The notes below the pieces were generated by a model. The model was not told the origin of the DNA. It ran no database searches and saw only the letters and a program-made list of their open reading frames with translations. The position numbers were made by a program, and so were the translations under genes. From Ruminococcus sp. (GTDB lineage Bacteria > Bacillota > Clostridia > Oscillospirales > Ruminococcaceae), in NCBI GenBank assembly GCA_015066785.1, contig SVNT01000001.1:354577-418576 (forward strand): 64,000 bases of DNA, written 5' to 3'. Shown in pieces: positions 57,577 to 64,000 of the stretch; the stretch's first letter is position 1, and each line of letters opens with the position of its first letter.

Positions 57577-58488
57577 TTACCACTTTATGATAATTTCTGA
57601 GAGTTTTTTATCAATATCAATCCTTGTCGCTCTGCACTCCTTCGGGAATTGTTTTCCCACCCTGAATTCAAAGCTTACAAGAAGTGAAGTCAGCAGTGGA
57701 TTTATCATAGAATACGGAAAGGCAAAGTGTGTTCCGTGCTCATAAGTAAGCAGTTCGTATACACAATCGTGCGGAAGTGTCTCCAGTCTTTCCGCCATTC
57801 TGCGAATGTACCGACAAGTATCCCAGAGAACATCATCCTCTGCACCGACAAAAACTATCTTCCCTTTGATATTCTCGACCTTTATCTTTTCCTCCTCCTG
57901 CAAAGGATGACGACGCTCGGACTCGTCAAACAGCTTTCGGGAGGCAACCATATCCCCGCCCTCTTTCGCCTCTTTTTCTATCATCTGCCAGTATTCAGGG
58001 TGACGATAGGCATACGGCAAAAACGGAAGGGGCTCCCCACGATAAGAAACGCTGGATTCGTAATCCCCGGGACGCTCACGTGCGCCGTCAAGACCGTCAC
58101 GGTAAAAACCCTCCATCACAAAATCCGACGGACTTATAGCGATAGTAAGCGTAATATCGGGAATATAAGACGCCGCCACAAGTGCCAGCATTCCCGTTGT
58201 GGATGCTCCTGCTATTCCGATTTTGGTATTTCCCTGCTTTTTTAGGAAGTCAATCGCCTTTTCAAATCGCTCCAACGGATAATTGTGATGGGAATAGTCA
58301 TTCTTCGCCGGAGACATTGTCATAACGTTGCAATCTTTTTTCATTACCCACTTTGCGCCTGCCATTGCCATAAAATCGTCGATATTATCGCCCAGCATAA
58401 GTATAACCGCTTTTTCGGTATCTTTCCTGCACTTGAAATAAGCTCCGTAAAATCCGTCTTTTTCTACGCTGAAATATGTTTTTTTCAT
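57577..58488 (-). CDS. BAAT/acyl-CoA-thioesterase-type alpha/beta hydrolase
   Basis: A 303-residue hydrolase resembling the C-terminal domain of acyl-CoA thioesterases and bile-acid-CoA:amino-acid N-acyltransferases. The nucleophile elbow is GASTTG with S96 (usual form GxSxG, here one residue longer). The acid lies in FVGAEDDVLWDT and the base in YEHGTHFAFPY. There is no signal peptide and the N-terminal BAAT domain is absent. Substrate is unknown; a role on bile-acid or acyl conjugates cannot be claimed from sequence alone. AGGGATG precedes the ATG. It is monocistronic. Confidence 0.75.
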   Translation of the reverse strand: MKKTYFSVEKDGFYGAYFKCRKDTEKAVILMLGDNIDDFMAMAGAKWVMKKDCNVMTMSPAKNDYSHHNYPLERFEKAIDFLKKQGNTKIGIAGASTTGMLALVAASYIPDITLTIAISPSDFVMEGFYRDGLDGARERPGDYESSVSYRGEPLPFLPYAYRHPEYWQMIEKEAKEGGDMVASRKLFDESERRHPLQEEEKIKVENIKGKIVFVGAEDDVLWDTCRYIRRMAERLETLPHDCVYELLTYEHGTHFAFPYSMINPLLTSLLVSFEFRVGKQFPKECRATRIDIDKKLSEIIIKW

Positions 58489-58562
58489 TATATCATCCCT
58501 TATTTCGTTTTAGGTTAGCTTCCGCTAACTATATTTTACACCTTTATTATACATCTGTCAAT

Positions 58563-58598
58563 AAAAAAAGTCCGAACAATAGTGTCCGGACTTTTTTT
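58563..58598 (-). terminator. Terminator of the aspS-gatCAB operon
   Basis: A 12-bp stem AAAAAAAGTCCG / CGGACTTTTTTT lies just past the gatB stop, with T runs on both strands. Confidence 0.85.
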
Positions 58599-58615
58599 AT
58601 ATATCAATATTTCAA

Positions 58616-60055
58616 TCACTGATTATTCAGAGTTTCGGTAAGAACAGACTTCAGAACCTGAGGATCACAATTGCCCTTCAATTCCTTCATACATCTGCCA
58701 AACAGTGACATCAATGCCTTTTCCTTACCGTTCTTGTAGTCGTTTACAGCCTTTTCCTCTGATGCAATGACTTCCTTGACAACCTTCTCAATCAGTCCGA
58801 CATCGTTGGACATGATATAGCCATTCGCCTTTGCGTATTCTGCAGGAACGATTTCTGTATCATCAAACATTGCCGCAAGAATTTTCTTGCCGTTTGCACG
58901 ACCTACCTCTCCTGCCATAACAAGCTTGATAAGCTCACCGAGTGCAGTACCATTGACATTCAGCATGTCATATGTCATCTTTCTCTGGTTAAGGATGCTC
59001 ATCACCTCAGAAATCATCCAGTTTGATGCTTCCTTTGCGTTGCCGCATACTGCATAGGCTGCTTCAAAGCATTCGCAAAGTGCGATACTTTTGATCAGCT
59101 GTGCAGCGTCATATTCGTTAAGACCCAGTTCCCCTGTATAGCGTGCAAACTTTTCTTCGGGAAGTTCAGGCAAAGACTCACGAATAGAGTCGTACCATTC
59201 ATCATCAATCACCACAGGCATCAGGTTCGGGTCTGGGAAGTAGCGGTAATCACCTGCTGTTTCCTTATTTCTCATTGCAAAGCTCTTGCCCTTTATATCG
59301 TCCCAGCGGCGTGTTTCCTGTACCAATACCTCTGTGCCGTTTTCAATAGCATCGATATGTCTTGCTGTTTCGTACTCAATCGCATGCTTGATTGCTTCGA
59401 TGGAGTTCATATTCTTCATTTCGGTACGCACACCGAGCTGGTCGCTTCCCTCAGGACGAACGGACAAATTGACGTCACAGCGCATTGTACCATGCTCCAT
59501 TGCACACTCTGCAACCTTTGCATAACGGAGGAGCATCTTCAGACGCTCAAGATAAGCTTCAACCTCCTCAGCGCTTGAAAGGTCGGGCTGACTGACAATT
59601 TCAATCAGCGGAACGCTGGTACGGTTAAAATCCACATGTGTGGTATCTTCTGCAAGGTCATGTACGAGCTTACCTGCGTCTTCTTCCATATGAATCTGCT
59701 TGATGCGGACATTCTTCTTGCCTTTAGATGTTTCAATCTCGACTGTACCGTTGACAGCAACGGGAGCAAACCACTGCGTTGTCTGATACGCACAGGGCAG
59801 GTCGGGATAATAATAGCTTTTCTTATCGAAAGTAGTTGTACGGTTGATGTGACAATTCAGCATCATACCTGCCTTCATTCCGTAATCAACAACACGCTTG
59901 TTGACAACGGGAAGCATACCTGGCATACCACAGCAGGCAGGGCAGACATGCTCGTTAGGGCCTGCACCGTACTTGGCGTTGCAGGAGCAGAAAATCTTGG
60001 ACTTGGTTGCAAGCTCTACATGCACTTCCAGACCGATGACTGTTTCGTAGTTCAT
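58616..60055 (-). CDS. gatB: Asp-tRNA(Asn)/Glu-tRNA(Gln) amidotransferase subunit B
   Basis: Subunit that phosphorylates and amidates mischarged Asp-tRNA(Asn) or Glu-tRNA(Gln). The 479 residues are normal length. The N-terminal cradle domain has IGLEVHVELATKSKIFCSC and the zinc ligands CSC...CPACCGMPG. Then come KSYYYPDLPCAYQTTQW, IHMEEDAGKL, DFNRTSVPLIEIVSQPDL and MRCDVNLSVRPEG, all invariant blocks, and a C-terminal helical/YqeY-like tail (KEVIASEEKAVNDYKNGKEKALM). All key elements look intact. It begins 2 bases after the gatA stop. Confidence 0.95.
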   Translation of the reverse strand: MNYETVIGLEVHVELATKSKIFCSCNAKYGAGPNEHVCPACCGMPGMLPVVNKRVVDYGMKAGMMLNCHINRTTTFDKKSYYYPDLPCAYQTTQWFAPVAVNGTVEIETSKGKKNVRIKQIHMEEDAGKLVHDLAEDTTHVDFNRTSVPLIEIVSQPDLSSAEEVEAYLERLKMLLRYAKVAECAMEHGTMRCDVNLSVRPEGSDQLGVRTEMKNMNSIEAIKHAIEYETARHIDAIENGTEVLVQETRRWDDIKGKSFAMRNKETAGDYRYFPDPNLMPVVIDDEWYDSIRESLPELPEEKFARYTGELGLNEYDAAQLIKSIALCECFEAAYAVCGNAKEASNWMISEVMSILNQRKMTYDMLNVNGTALGELIKLVMAGEVGRANGKKILAAMFDDTEIVPAEYAKANGYIMSNDVGLIEKVVKEVIASEEKAVNDYKNGKEKALMSLFGRCMKELKGNCDPQVLKSVLTETLNNQ

Positions 60056-60057
60056 GA

Positions 60058-61257
60058 TTATTCGCCCTCCTTTGCAATCACCTTTGCGGTTTCAAACAGC
60101 ATATTTTCGGAAAATTTGTTACCGATGAGCTGAACGGAGCCAGCCACAACAACAGGAAGTCCTGTAATAGATGCAGGAGCTGTGAACTGATTTTCCTCAA
60201 ACGCAATGTACTTGTCGGATTTAATATCATCCTCCGTATACGCCAGCTTGGAGCAAGCAGGAAGAAGCACAGCGTCATACTGACGGAAAAGTGCTTCAAA
60301 CGCTTCACATACTACACGGCGGATACGCAGAGCCTTATCGTAGACCTTCATATAGTTTTCGGTGGAAAGATTATCCGAACCGAACAGAATTGCTGTCTTC
60401 AGGAGCTCACCGAACGCTTCGGTACGGGTGTTGGTGTAAAGCTCGTCGATATTGGTGTAATTCTGTGTACGATAACCGTACTTTACCCCATCATATCGTG
60501 AAACATTGTTGCAAAGCTCTGAAGACATAAGGATATTCCATGCAGCACGGGCAACGGCGATTTTTTCATCTGCAATTTCGCAGACATCAACGCCGTTTTC
60601 GGTCAATGCAGCCTTGGCAGCATCAATCTTTGCGGAAACTGCATCATCAACCGCCTCACAGAAGTTGGTGAGCACAGCGATTTTAGCAGCAGGCTTCGCA
60701 TCAGCGGTTTTTACAAGTGCGCACTGTTCTTCGGAAAGACTTGTGCCGTCCTTATCGTCGTGACCGACAAGCACATCCAGAATTTCACGACACTGTGCAA
60801 CGCTGTCTGCCATAACGGAAACAGTTTCGCCTGAACAAGCAACGGGAACTGTTCCGAAACGAGAAACGGTACCGTATGTAGGCTTGATGCTCACAAGACC
60901 GTTCTGTGCAGCAGCACGGCGAACAGAACCGTTTACATCCAGAGATACAACAGCAGGTACATCACCCGACTTGATTGCTTCGACGGATGCACTGCAAAGT
61001 GTTCCGTCTTTTGTCAACGCTCCATTATAGGAAGTTTCGCCAACGAGGTCGATTGCAAATTCACCTACATCGGTCTTGCCTGCAACGGCATAACCTGCAT
61101 TTGTCAGTTTTGTGATAGCCTCTGCATCAAACAGACTCATATATCCATCCAGCATTCTTGAGCCCGCCGCAGTGGGCATTGTTTTTGTGAGGATCATATC
61201 ATCAACTGCAACTTTGCGTTCTGCCGCAACATCGGCATTTGCTGTATAAAATTTCAT
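60058..61257 (-). CDS. gatA: GatA-like amidase subunit with degenerate catalytic triad
   Basis: By position this is the glutaminase subunit of GatCAB, but the protein is unusual. It has 399 residues against about 485, with roughly 65 missing at the N-terminus. Compared with bacterial GatA as I recall it, the catalytic Lys segment VKDNI reads VDDMI (D19), and the GGSSGGS segment holding the cis-Ser reads TLCSASV (86-92). Only the nucleophile Ser survives, in NGSVR (S111; canonical GGSIR). Downstream blocks are well kept: KPTYGTVSRFG, SRYDGVKYGYRT and NTRTEAFGE. The start at 61257 is fixed by GAAGGAGG. The frame is intact, so it is not an obvious pseudogene. Confidence 0.82.
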   Translation of the reverse strand: MKFYTANADVAAERKVAVDDMILTKTMPTAAGSRMLDGYMSLFDAEAITKLTNAGYAVAGKTDVGEFAIDLVGETSYNGALTKDGTLCSASVEAIKSGDVPAVVSLDVNGSVRRAAAQNGLVSIKPTYGTVSRFGTVPVACSGETVSVMADSVAQCREILDVLVGHDDKDGTSLSEEQCALVKTADAKPAAKIAVLTNFCEAVDDAVSAKIDAAKAALTENGVDVCEIADEKIAVARAAWNILMSSELCNNVSRYDGVKYGYRTQNYTNIDELYTNTRTEAFGELLKTAILFGSDNLSTENYMKVYDKALRIRRVVCEAFEALFRQYDAVLLPACSKLAYTEDDIKSDKYIAFEENQFTAPASITGLPVVVAGSVQLIGNKFSENMLFETAKVIAKEGE

Positions 61258-61277
61258 GTTATTTCCCTCCTTCGCCA

Positions 61278-61559
61278 TTATTCCATTACCTGAGGAACGC
61301 ACCAATAGCCCTGATCGGTTTCAGGTGCACCCTTCTGCAATTCCTCAACGGTAAACGGCTGGGAAGCAACATCCTCACGCACGACCGTCATAATGGGCAT
61401 AACATGCACCTGTCTTTCAGTCTGCGAGGTATCAATTGCATTGAGCATCGCCATATCCTTTTCACGATCGGAAAAGAATGCGGTAACTTCTTCTTTCTGC
61501 GTTTCTGTCAGACTGAGCTGATTGAGCAGTTCAAGCCTTCTCAGTGTTTCTCTATCCAT
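61278..61559 (-). CDS. gatC: Asp-tRNA(Asn)/Glu-tRNA(Gln) amidotransferase subunit C
   Basis: A 93-residue linker subunit that wraps GatA and GatB. It has the N-terminal LRRLELLNQLSLTETQKEEV pattern, a middle LNAIDTSQT (canonical nxLdtsdv), a PxxxxxREDVA segment (PIMTVVREDVASQP) and a C-terminal GYWCVPQVME (usual FxVPkv). The start at 61559 lies nine bases after AAGGAG. It sits between aspS and gatA in the operon. Confidence 0.88.
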   Translation of the reverse strand: MDRETLRRLELLNQLSLTETQKEEVTAFFSDREKDMAMLNAIDTSQTERQVHVMPIMTVVREDVASQPFTVEELQKGAPETDQGYWCVPQVME

Positions 61560-61636
61560 AGTCATTTACTCCTTCTGTGAAAATCATTTCATCACCGAAA
61601 GTTGATTCTAAAAACGCCGTAATCGATTTCAGTAAA

Positions 61637-63412
61637 TCAGTCTCTTACTTTGATGTGTACTTCTCTGAGCTGAAGCTCTGTAACTTCACTGGGCGCACCC
61701 ATCATCAAATCCTGTGCGTTACCATTGAGCGGGAATGCGATAACATCACGGATAGTTTCTTCACCTGCGATGAGCATAATCATTCTGTCAACGCCGGGAG
61801 CCATACCTGCATGAGGCGGTGCACCGTAAGAGAATGCAGTATAGAGCGCTCCGAACTTCGCCTTGAGATTTTCCTCGTTGTAGCCTGCAATCTCGAATGC
61901 CTTTCTCATTATCTCGGGGTTGTGGTTGCGGACAGCACCTGAGGAAAGTTCCACTCCGTTGCAGACAATATCGTACTGATATGCGAAAATCTCCAGCGGG
62001 TCTTTGTTCATCAGTGCGTCCATACCGCCCTGAGGCATAGAGAACGGATTGTGTGTAAAGTCAATTTTGTTTGTATCGGGATTCATCTCATACATCGGGA
62101 AATCTACGATGAAACAGAATTCAAATGAATCATCCTTGATAAGACCAAGTTCGTTTCCGATCCATGTTCTCATTTCGCCTGAAAGCTGGTTGATAACCTT
62201 TGCGGTATCGCTGATGAAGAACAGCGATTCACCTTCCTTGATGCCGACAAGTTCAGTCAGTTCAGCCTTCTGCTCTTCTGTCAGGAACTTTGCGATAGGG
62301 CCTTTATATTCGCCGTCCTCAAGAGTAATATATCCGATACCGAACTTCATGCCGATACTTCTGGAATACGCATCAATAGCCTTTTCAAAAGCCTTCTTAC
62401 CGTCACCGTCGCCATCTTTCTTGACGAGGTAATTTGCCACAATACCACGAACGAGCTTGTTCTTGAACGGAACAGTTCTGCCGTTGATAGTAAGGAATTC
62501 ATGCTTTGCAAAGAAGTCGGTCAGATCCTGAATGAGCAAAGGATTGCGAAGGTCGGGCTTATCCGTACCGTACTTGAGCATAGACTCCGCAAACGGAATG
62601 CGACGGAAAGGCGGCTTGGATATCTTCTTGTCTGAGAACTCGTTAAAGGTGTTATAAATCACCTTTTCAGCCACTTCAAATACATCTTCCTGTGTTGCAA
62701 AAGCCATTTCGAAGTCGAGCTGATAGAACTCTCCAGGAGAACGGTCCTGACGTGCATCTTCGTCACGGAAGCAAGGAGCAATCTGGAAATAACGGTCAAA
62801 GCCCGACGCCATCAACAGCTGCTTGAACTGCTGGGGAGCCTGCGGCAGAGCGTAGAATTTTCCCTTGTGCTTACGGCTCGGAACGAGGTAGTCACGAGCA
62901 CCCTCAGGTGAGGAAGCAGTCAGGATGGGAGTCTGGATTTCCATAAAGCCCATATCCTCCATCTGACGACGAAGGTAGCTCAAAATCTTGGAACGAAGTA
63001 CGATATTATTGTGAATTCTGCTATTACGCAGGTCAAGATAACGGTACTTAAGACGTACTTCCTCTCTTGTCTGAACGGAAGTATCAATTTCAAACGGAAG
63101 TCCGAGCTGGCATGGGCCAAGCACCTCAATCTTGTCGGCACGGACCTCAATCAAGCCTGTTTCAATCTTTGAGTTGACAGTTTCTTCGTCTCTCATTGTG
63201 ACAGTACCCTCAACCAGAATTACGGTTTCCTTGGGCATTCCTGCAATCATGCTGTCATCAGAAAGTACAATCTGTGTCACGCCATAATGGTCACGCAGGT
63301 CAACGAACAATACGCCACCATGGTCACGGATTGTGTCAATCCATCCGGTCAGCGTAACATGCTGGTCAATGTGTTCGGGTCTTAATTCGTTACAGGTATG
63401 TGTTCTCAACAT
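61637..63412 (-). CDS. aspS: Aspartyl-tRNA synthetase, probably non-discriminating
   Basis: Class IIb synthetase of 591 residues with the bacterial GAD insertion. The N-terminal OB anticodon domain has LTGWIDTIRDHGGVLFVDLRD. Motif 2 region is FRDEDARQDRSPGEFYQLD, motif 3 is PGVDRMIMLIAGE, and the Asp-binding QAPQQFKQLL is present. Residue 31 is His, as in non-discriminating bacterial AspRS (for example Pseudomonas), where discriminating forms have Leu. Together with gatCAB downstream and an Asn T-box upstream, it should charge both tRNA-Asp and tRNA-Asn with Asp. The start at 63412 lies nine bases after GGAGG; the in-frame ATG at 63421 abuts it. Confidence 0.94.
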   Translation of the reverse strand: MLRTHTCNELRPEHIDQHVTLTGWIDTIRDHGGVLFVDLRDHYGVTQIVLSDDSMIAGMPKETVILVEGTVTMRDEETVNSKIETGLIEVRADKIEVLGPCQLGLPFEIDTSVQTREEVRLKYRYLDLRNSRIHNNIVLRSKILSYLRRQMEDMGFMEIQTPILTASSPEGARDYLVPSRKHKGKFYALPQAPQQFKQLLMASGFDRYFQIAPCFRDEDARQDRSPGEFYQLDFEMAFATQEDVFEVAEKVIYNTFNEFSDKKISKPPFRRIPFAESMLKYGTDKPDLRNPLLIQDLTDFFAKHEFLTINGRTVPFKNKLVRGIVANYLVKKDGDGDGKKAFEKAIDAYSRSIGMKFGIGYITLEDGEYKGPIAKFLTEEQKAELTELVGIKEGESLFFISDTAKVINQLSGEMRTWIGNELGLIKDDSFEFCFIVDFPMYEMNPDTNKIDFTHNPFSMPQGGMDALMNKDPLEIFAYQYDIVCNGVELSSGAVRNHNPEIMRKAFEIAGYNEENLKAKFGALYTAFSYGAPPHAGMAPGVDRMIMLIAGEETIRDVIAFPLNGNAQDLMMGAPSEVTELQLREVHIKVRD

Positions 63413-63480
63413 AGTTTTCATCCTCCATTAAAATATATTATATGCGGTTTTTTTAAGAATAAATAATCGCAAAAATAAAA

Positions 63481-63731
63481 AGCCTCCGTCCCAAATCATG
63501 GGACGAAAGCTCACTTCCGCGATACCACCCAAATTGATTGTTTCCAATCCACTCGTTTCACATCTTTACGCGATGAACGTGCAGTTCTAATCACAGAAAA
63601 ATCCTATACGATTTTCTGCTTTCTTCTGCAGGCTCCGGAGTGTTATTCACATAGACCCGTTGCTGAATTCACACCATCATCAGCTCTCTTCAAACGGAAT
63701 TCTTATGCTACTCTCTCCATCTTCACCAATA
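63481..63731 (-). promoter_or_regulatory. T-box leader with Asn specifier, controlling aspS-gatCAB
   Basis: The conserved T-box core GGGTGGTATCGCGG lies at about 63517-63531. It is followed by the terminator stem GTCCC/GGGAC (63481-63511) and a T run. Stem I is upstream, with GAGAGAGTA and the distal GATGATGGTG loop. The specifier loop reads GTGAATAACACTC, where AAC (63642-63644) or the overlapping AAT both encode Asn. Uncharged tRNA-Asn would favour antitermination. Confidence 0.92.
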
Positions 63732-63737
63732 TAAATC

Positions 63738-63766
63738 AGTATATCACATTTCAGGCACGGCGTCAA
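63738..63766 (-). promoter_or_regulatory. Sigma-A promoter of the T-box/aspS operon
   Basis: Minus strand TTGACG, 17-base spacer, TATACT, just upstream of stem I. Confidence 0.75.
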
Positions 63767-63839
63767 TAGTCAATGTTAAAAAAATACACGCACAACAAAA
63801 AAGAGCTGTTAAAATTCCTTAACGGAAATAAAACAAGAA

Positions 63840-63867
63840 AGTCCGAACATTTTTTGATGTTCGGACT
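63840..63867 (-). terminator. Terminator of the tRNA-Asn transcript
   Basis: A perfect 11-bp stem AGTCCGAACAT / ATGTTCGGACT is followed on the minus strand by TTCTTGTTTTATTT. Confidence 0.85.
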
Positions 63868-63876
63868 ACTCCAGTG

Positions 63877-63952
63877 TGGCTCCCCAAGCTGGACTCGAAC
63901 CAGCGACATCGTGATTAACAGTCACGCGCTCTACCGACTGAGCTATTGAGGA
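63877..63952 (-). tRNA. tRNA-Asn (anticodon GTT)
   Basis: A 76-base cloverleaf with the acceptor stem TCCTCAA / TTGGGGA (one G-T pair), discriminator G and encoded CCA. The D arm is GCTCAGTCGGTAGAGC, the anticodon loop CTGTTAA and the T arm GCTGGTTCGAGTCCAGC. It lies directly upstream of the leader that should sense it, but has its own terminator, so it is a separate transcript. Confidence 0.96.
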
Positions 63953-63960
63953 ATATAGAA

Positions 63961-63994
63961 GAATAAGTCCAACGGATTCCCCTTGGACTTATTC
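63961..63994. terminator. Hairpin upstream of tRNA-Asn, probably a terminator
   Basis: A perfect 12-bp inverted repeat GAATAAGTCCAA / TTGGACTTATTC with a 10-base loop. The U-tract is weak on both strands, and the gene it serves lies beyond the window. Confidence 0.55.
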
Positions 63995-64000
63995 TCTCTT

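Noticed and set aside
57577..58488. Bile-acid conjugating or deconjugating enzyme
   Set aside because: Only the hydrolase domain is similar to BAAT; the N-terminal domain is absent and no bile-acid genes are near.
60058..61257. gatA as a pseudogene
   Set aside because: The frame is open for 399 residues, starts behind a strong ribosome site, keeps the C-terminal GatA blocks and sits in an intact operon, so decay is less likely than divergence.

Overview
The window looks like chromosome from a low-to-mid GC anaerobic Firmicute of the class Clostridia, probably an Oscillospiraceae/Ruminococcus-type gut organism. This is inference from gene content: a T-box leader, a GatCAB route to Asn-tRNA, AdhE with a Rex-type operator, a GGGtGRT/NifU-like pair, BspA-type LRR proteins, AgcS, and sigma-A promoters with strong AGGAGG ribosome sites. 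No species can be named. There is no phage, plasmid, IS transposase or CRISPR array.

Layout. 0-8.6 kb is housekeeping: the partial type II topoisomerase B subunit with a LiaF-like membrane protein and prmA, then an AI-2E family transporter with nadA, a ROK glucokinase, and a secreted leucine-rich-repeat protein. 8.7-14 kb is a six-gene plus-strand operon: membrane alpha/beta hydrolase, stand-alone condensation domain, acyl carrier protein, AMP-dependent ligase, SCP2-like protein and Sfp-type phosphopantetheinyl transferase. It is a complete miniature carrier-protein assembly system with no elongation modules, and I do not recognise its product. 14-31 kb holds LysR/CofE-like, a second secreted protein, a GGGtGRT/NifU-like pair, BioY, an XRE-cupin regulator with an acyl-CoA ligase, a heterodimeric ABC exporter, BirA, Maf, RadA and an amidase. 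31-36.6 kb holds a small-molecule kinase, AdhE, a LysR regulator and a lipid kinase.

36.7-56.2 kb is a dense signalling region: four hybrid histidine kinases, two membrane-anchored BMP-type binding proteins, a REC-GGDEF protein, a DegV (fatty-acid-binding type) protein and a CHASE2 class III cyclase, with no DNA-binding response regulator. Two operons stand out: BMP-BMP-kinase and kinase-DegV-REC/GGDEF. 56.3-58.5 kb holds a YhaM-like nuclease and a BAAT-type hydrolase. 58.6-64 kb is aspS-gatC-gatA-gatB behind a T-box with an Asn specifier, next to the tRNA-Asn gene. GatA in this operon has lost most of its catalytic triad.

Non-coding structure is unusually rich. Five junctions between convergent genes carry the same bidirectional terminator family (arms GGGTATCGAG or GGGTACCGAG and variants). 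In two of them a 232-234 bp palindromic element is inserted in the loop, in opposite orientations, flanked by TTA. A second family of roughly 95 bp REP-like units with a covarying head hairpin (RGGCG-AGC-CGCCY) occurs in three intergenic regions. Two unrelated secreted proteins end in the same C-terminal tail (LSDLAAGEGV plus seven residues). An unidentified structured RNA with its own promoter and terminator lies at 51.4-51.6 kb.
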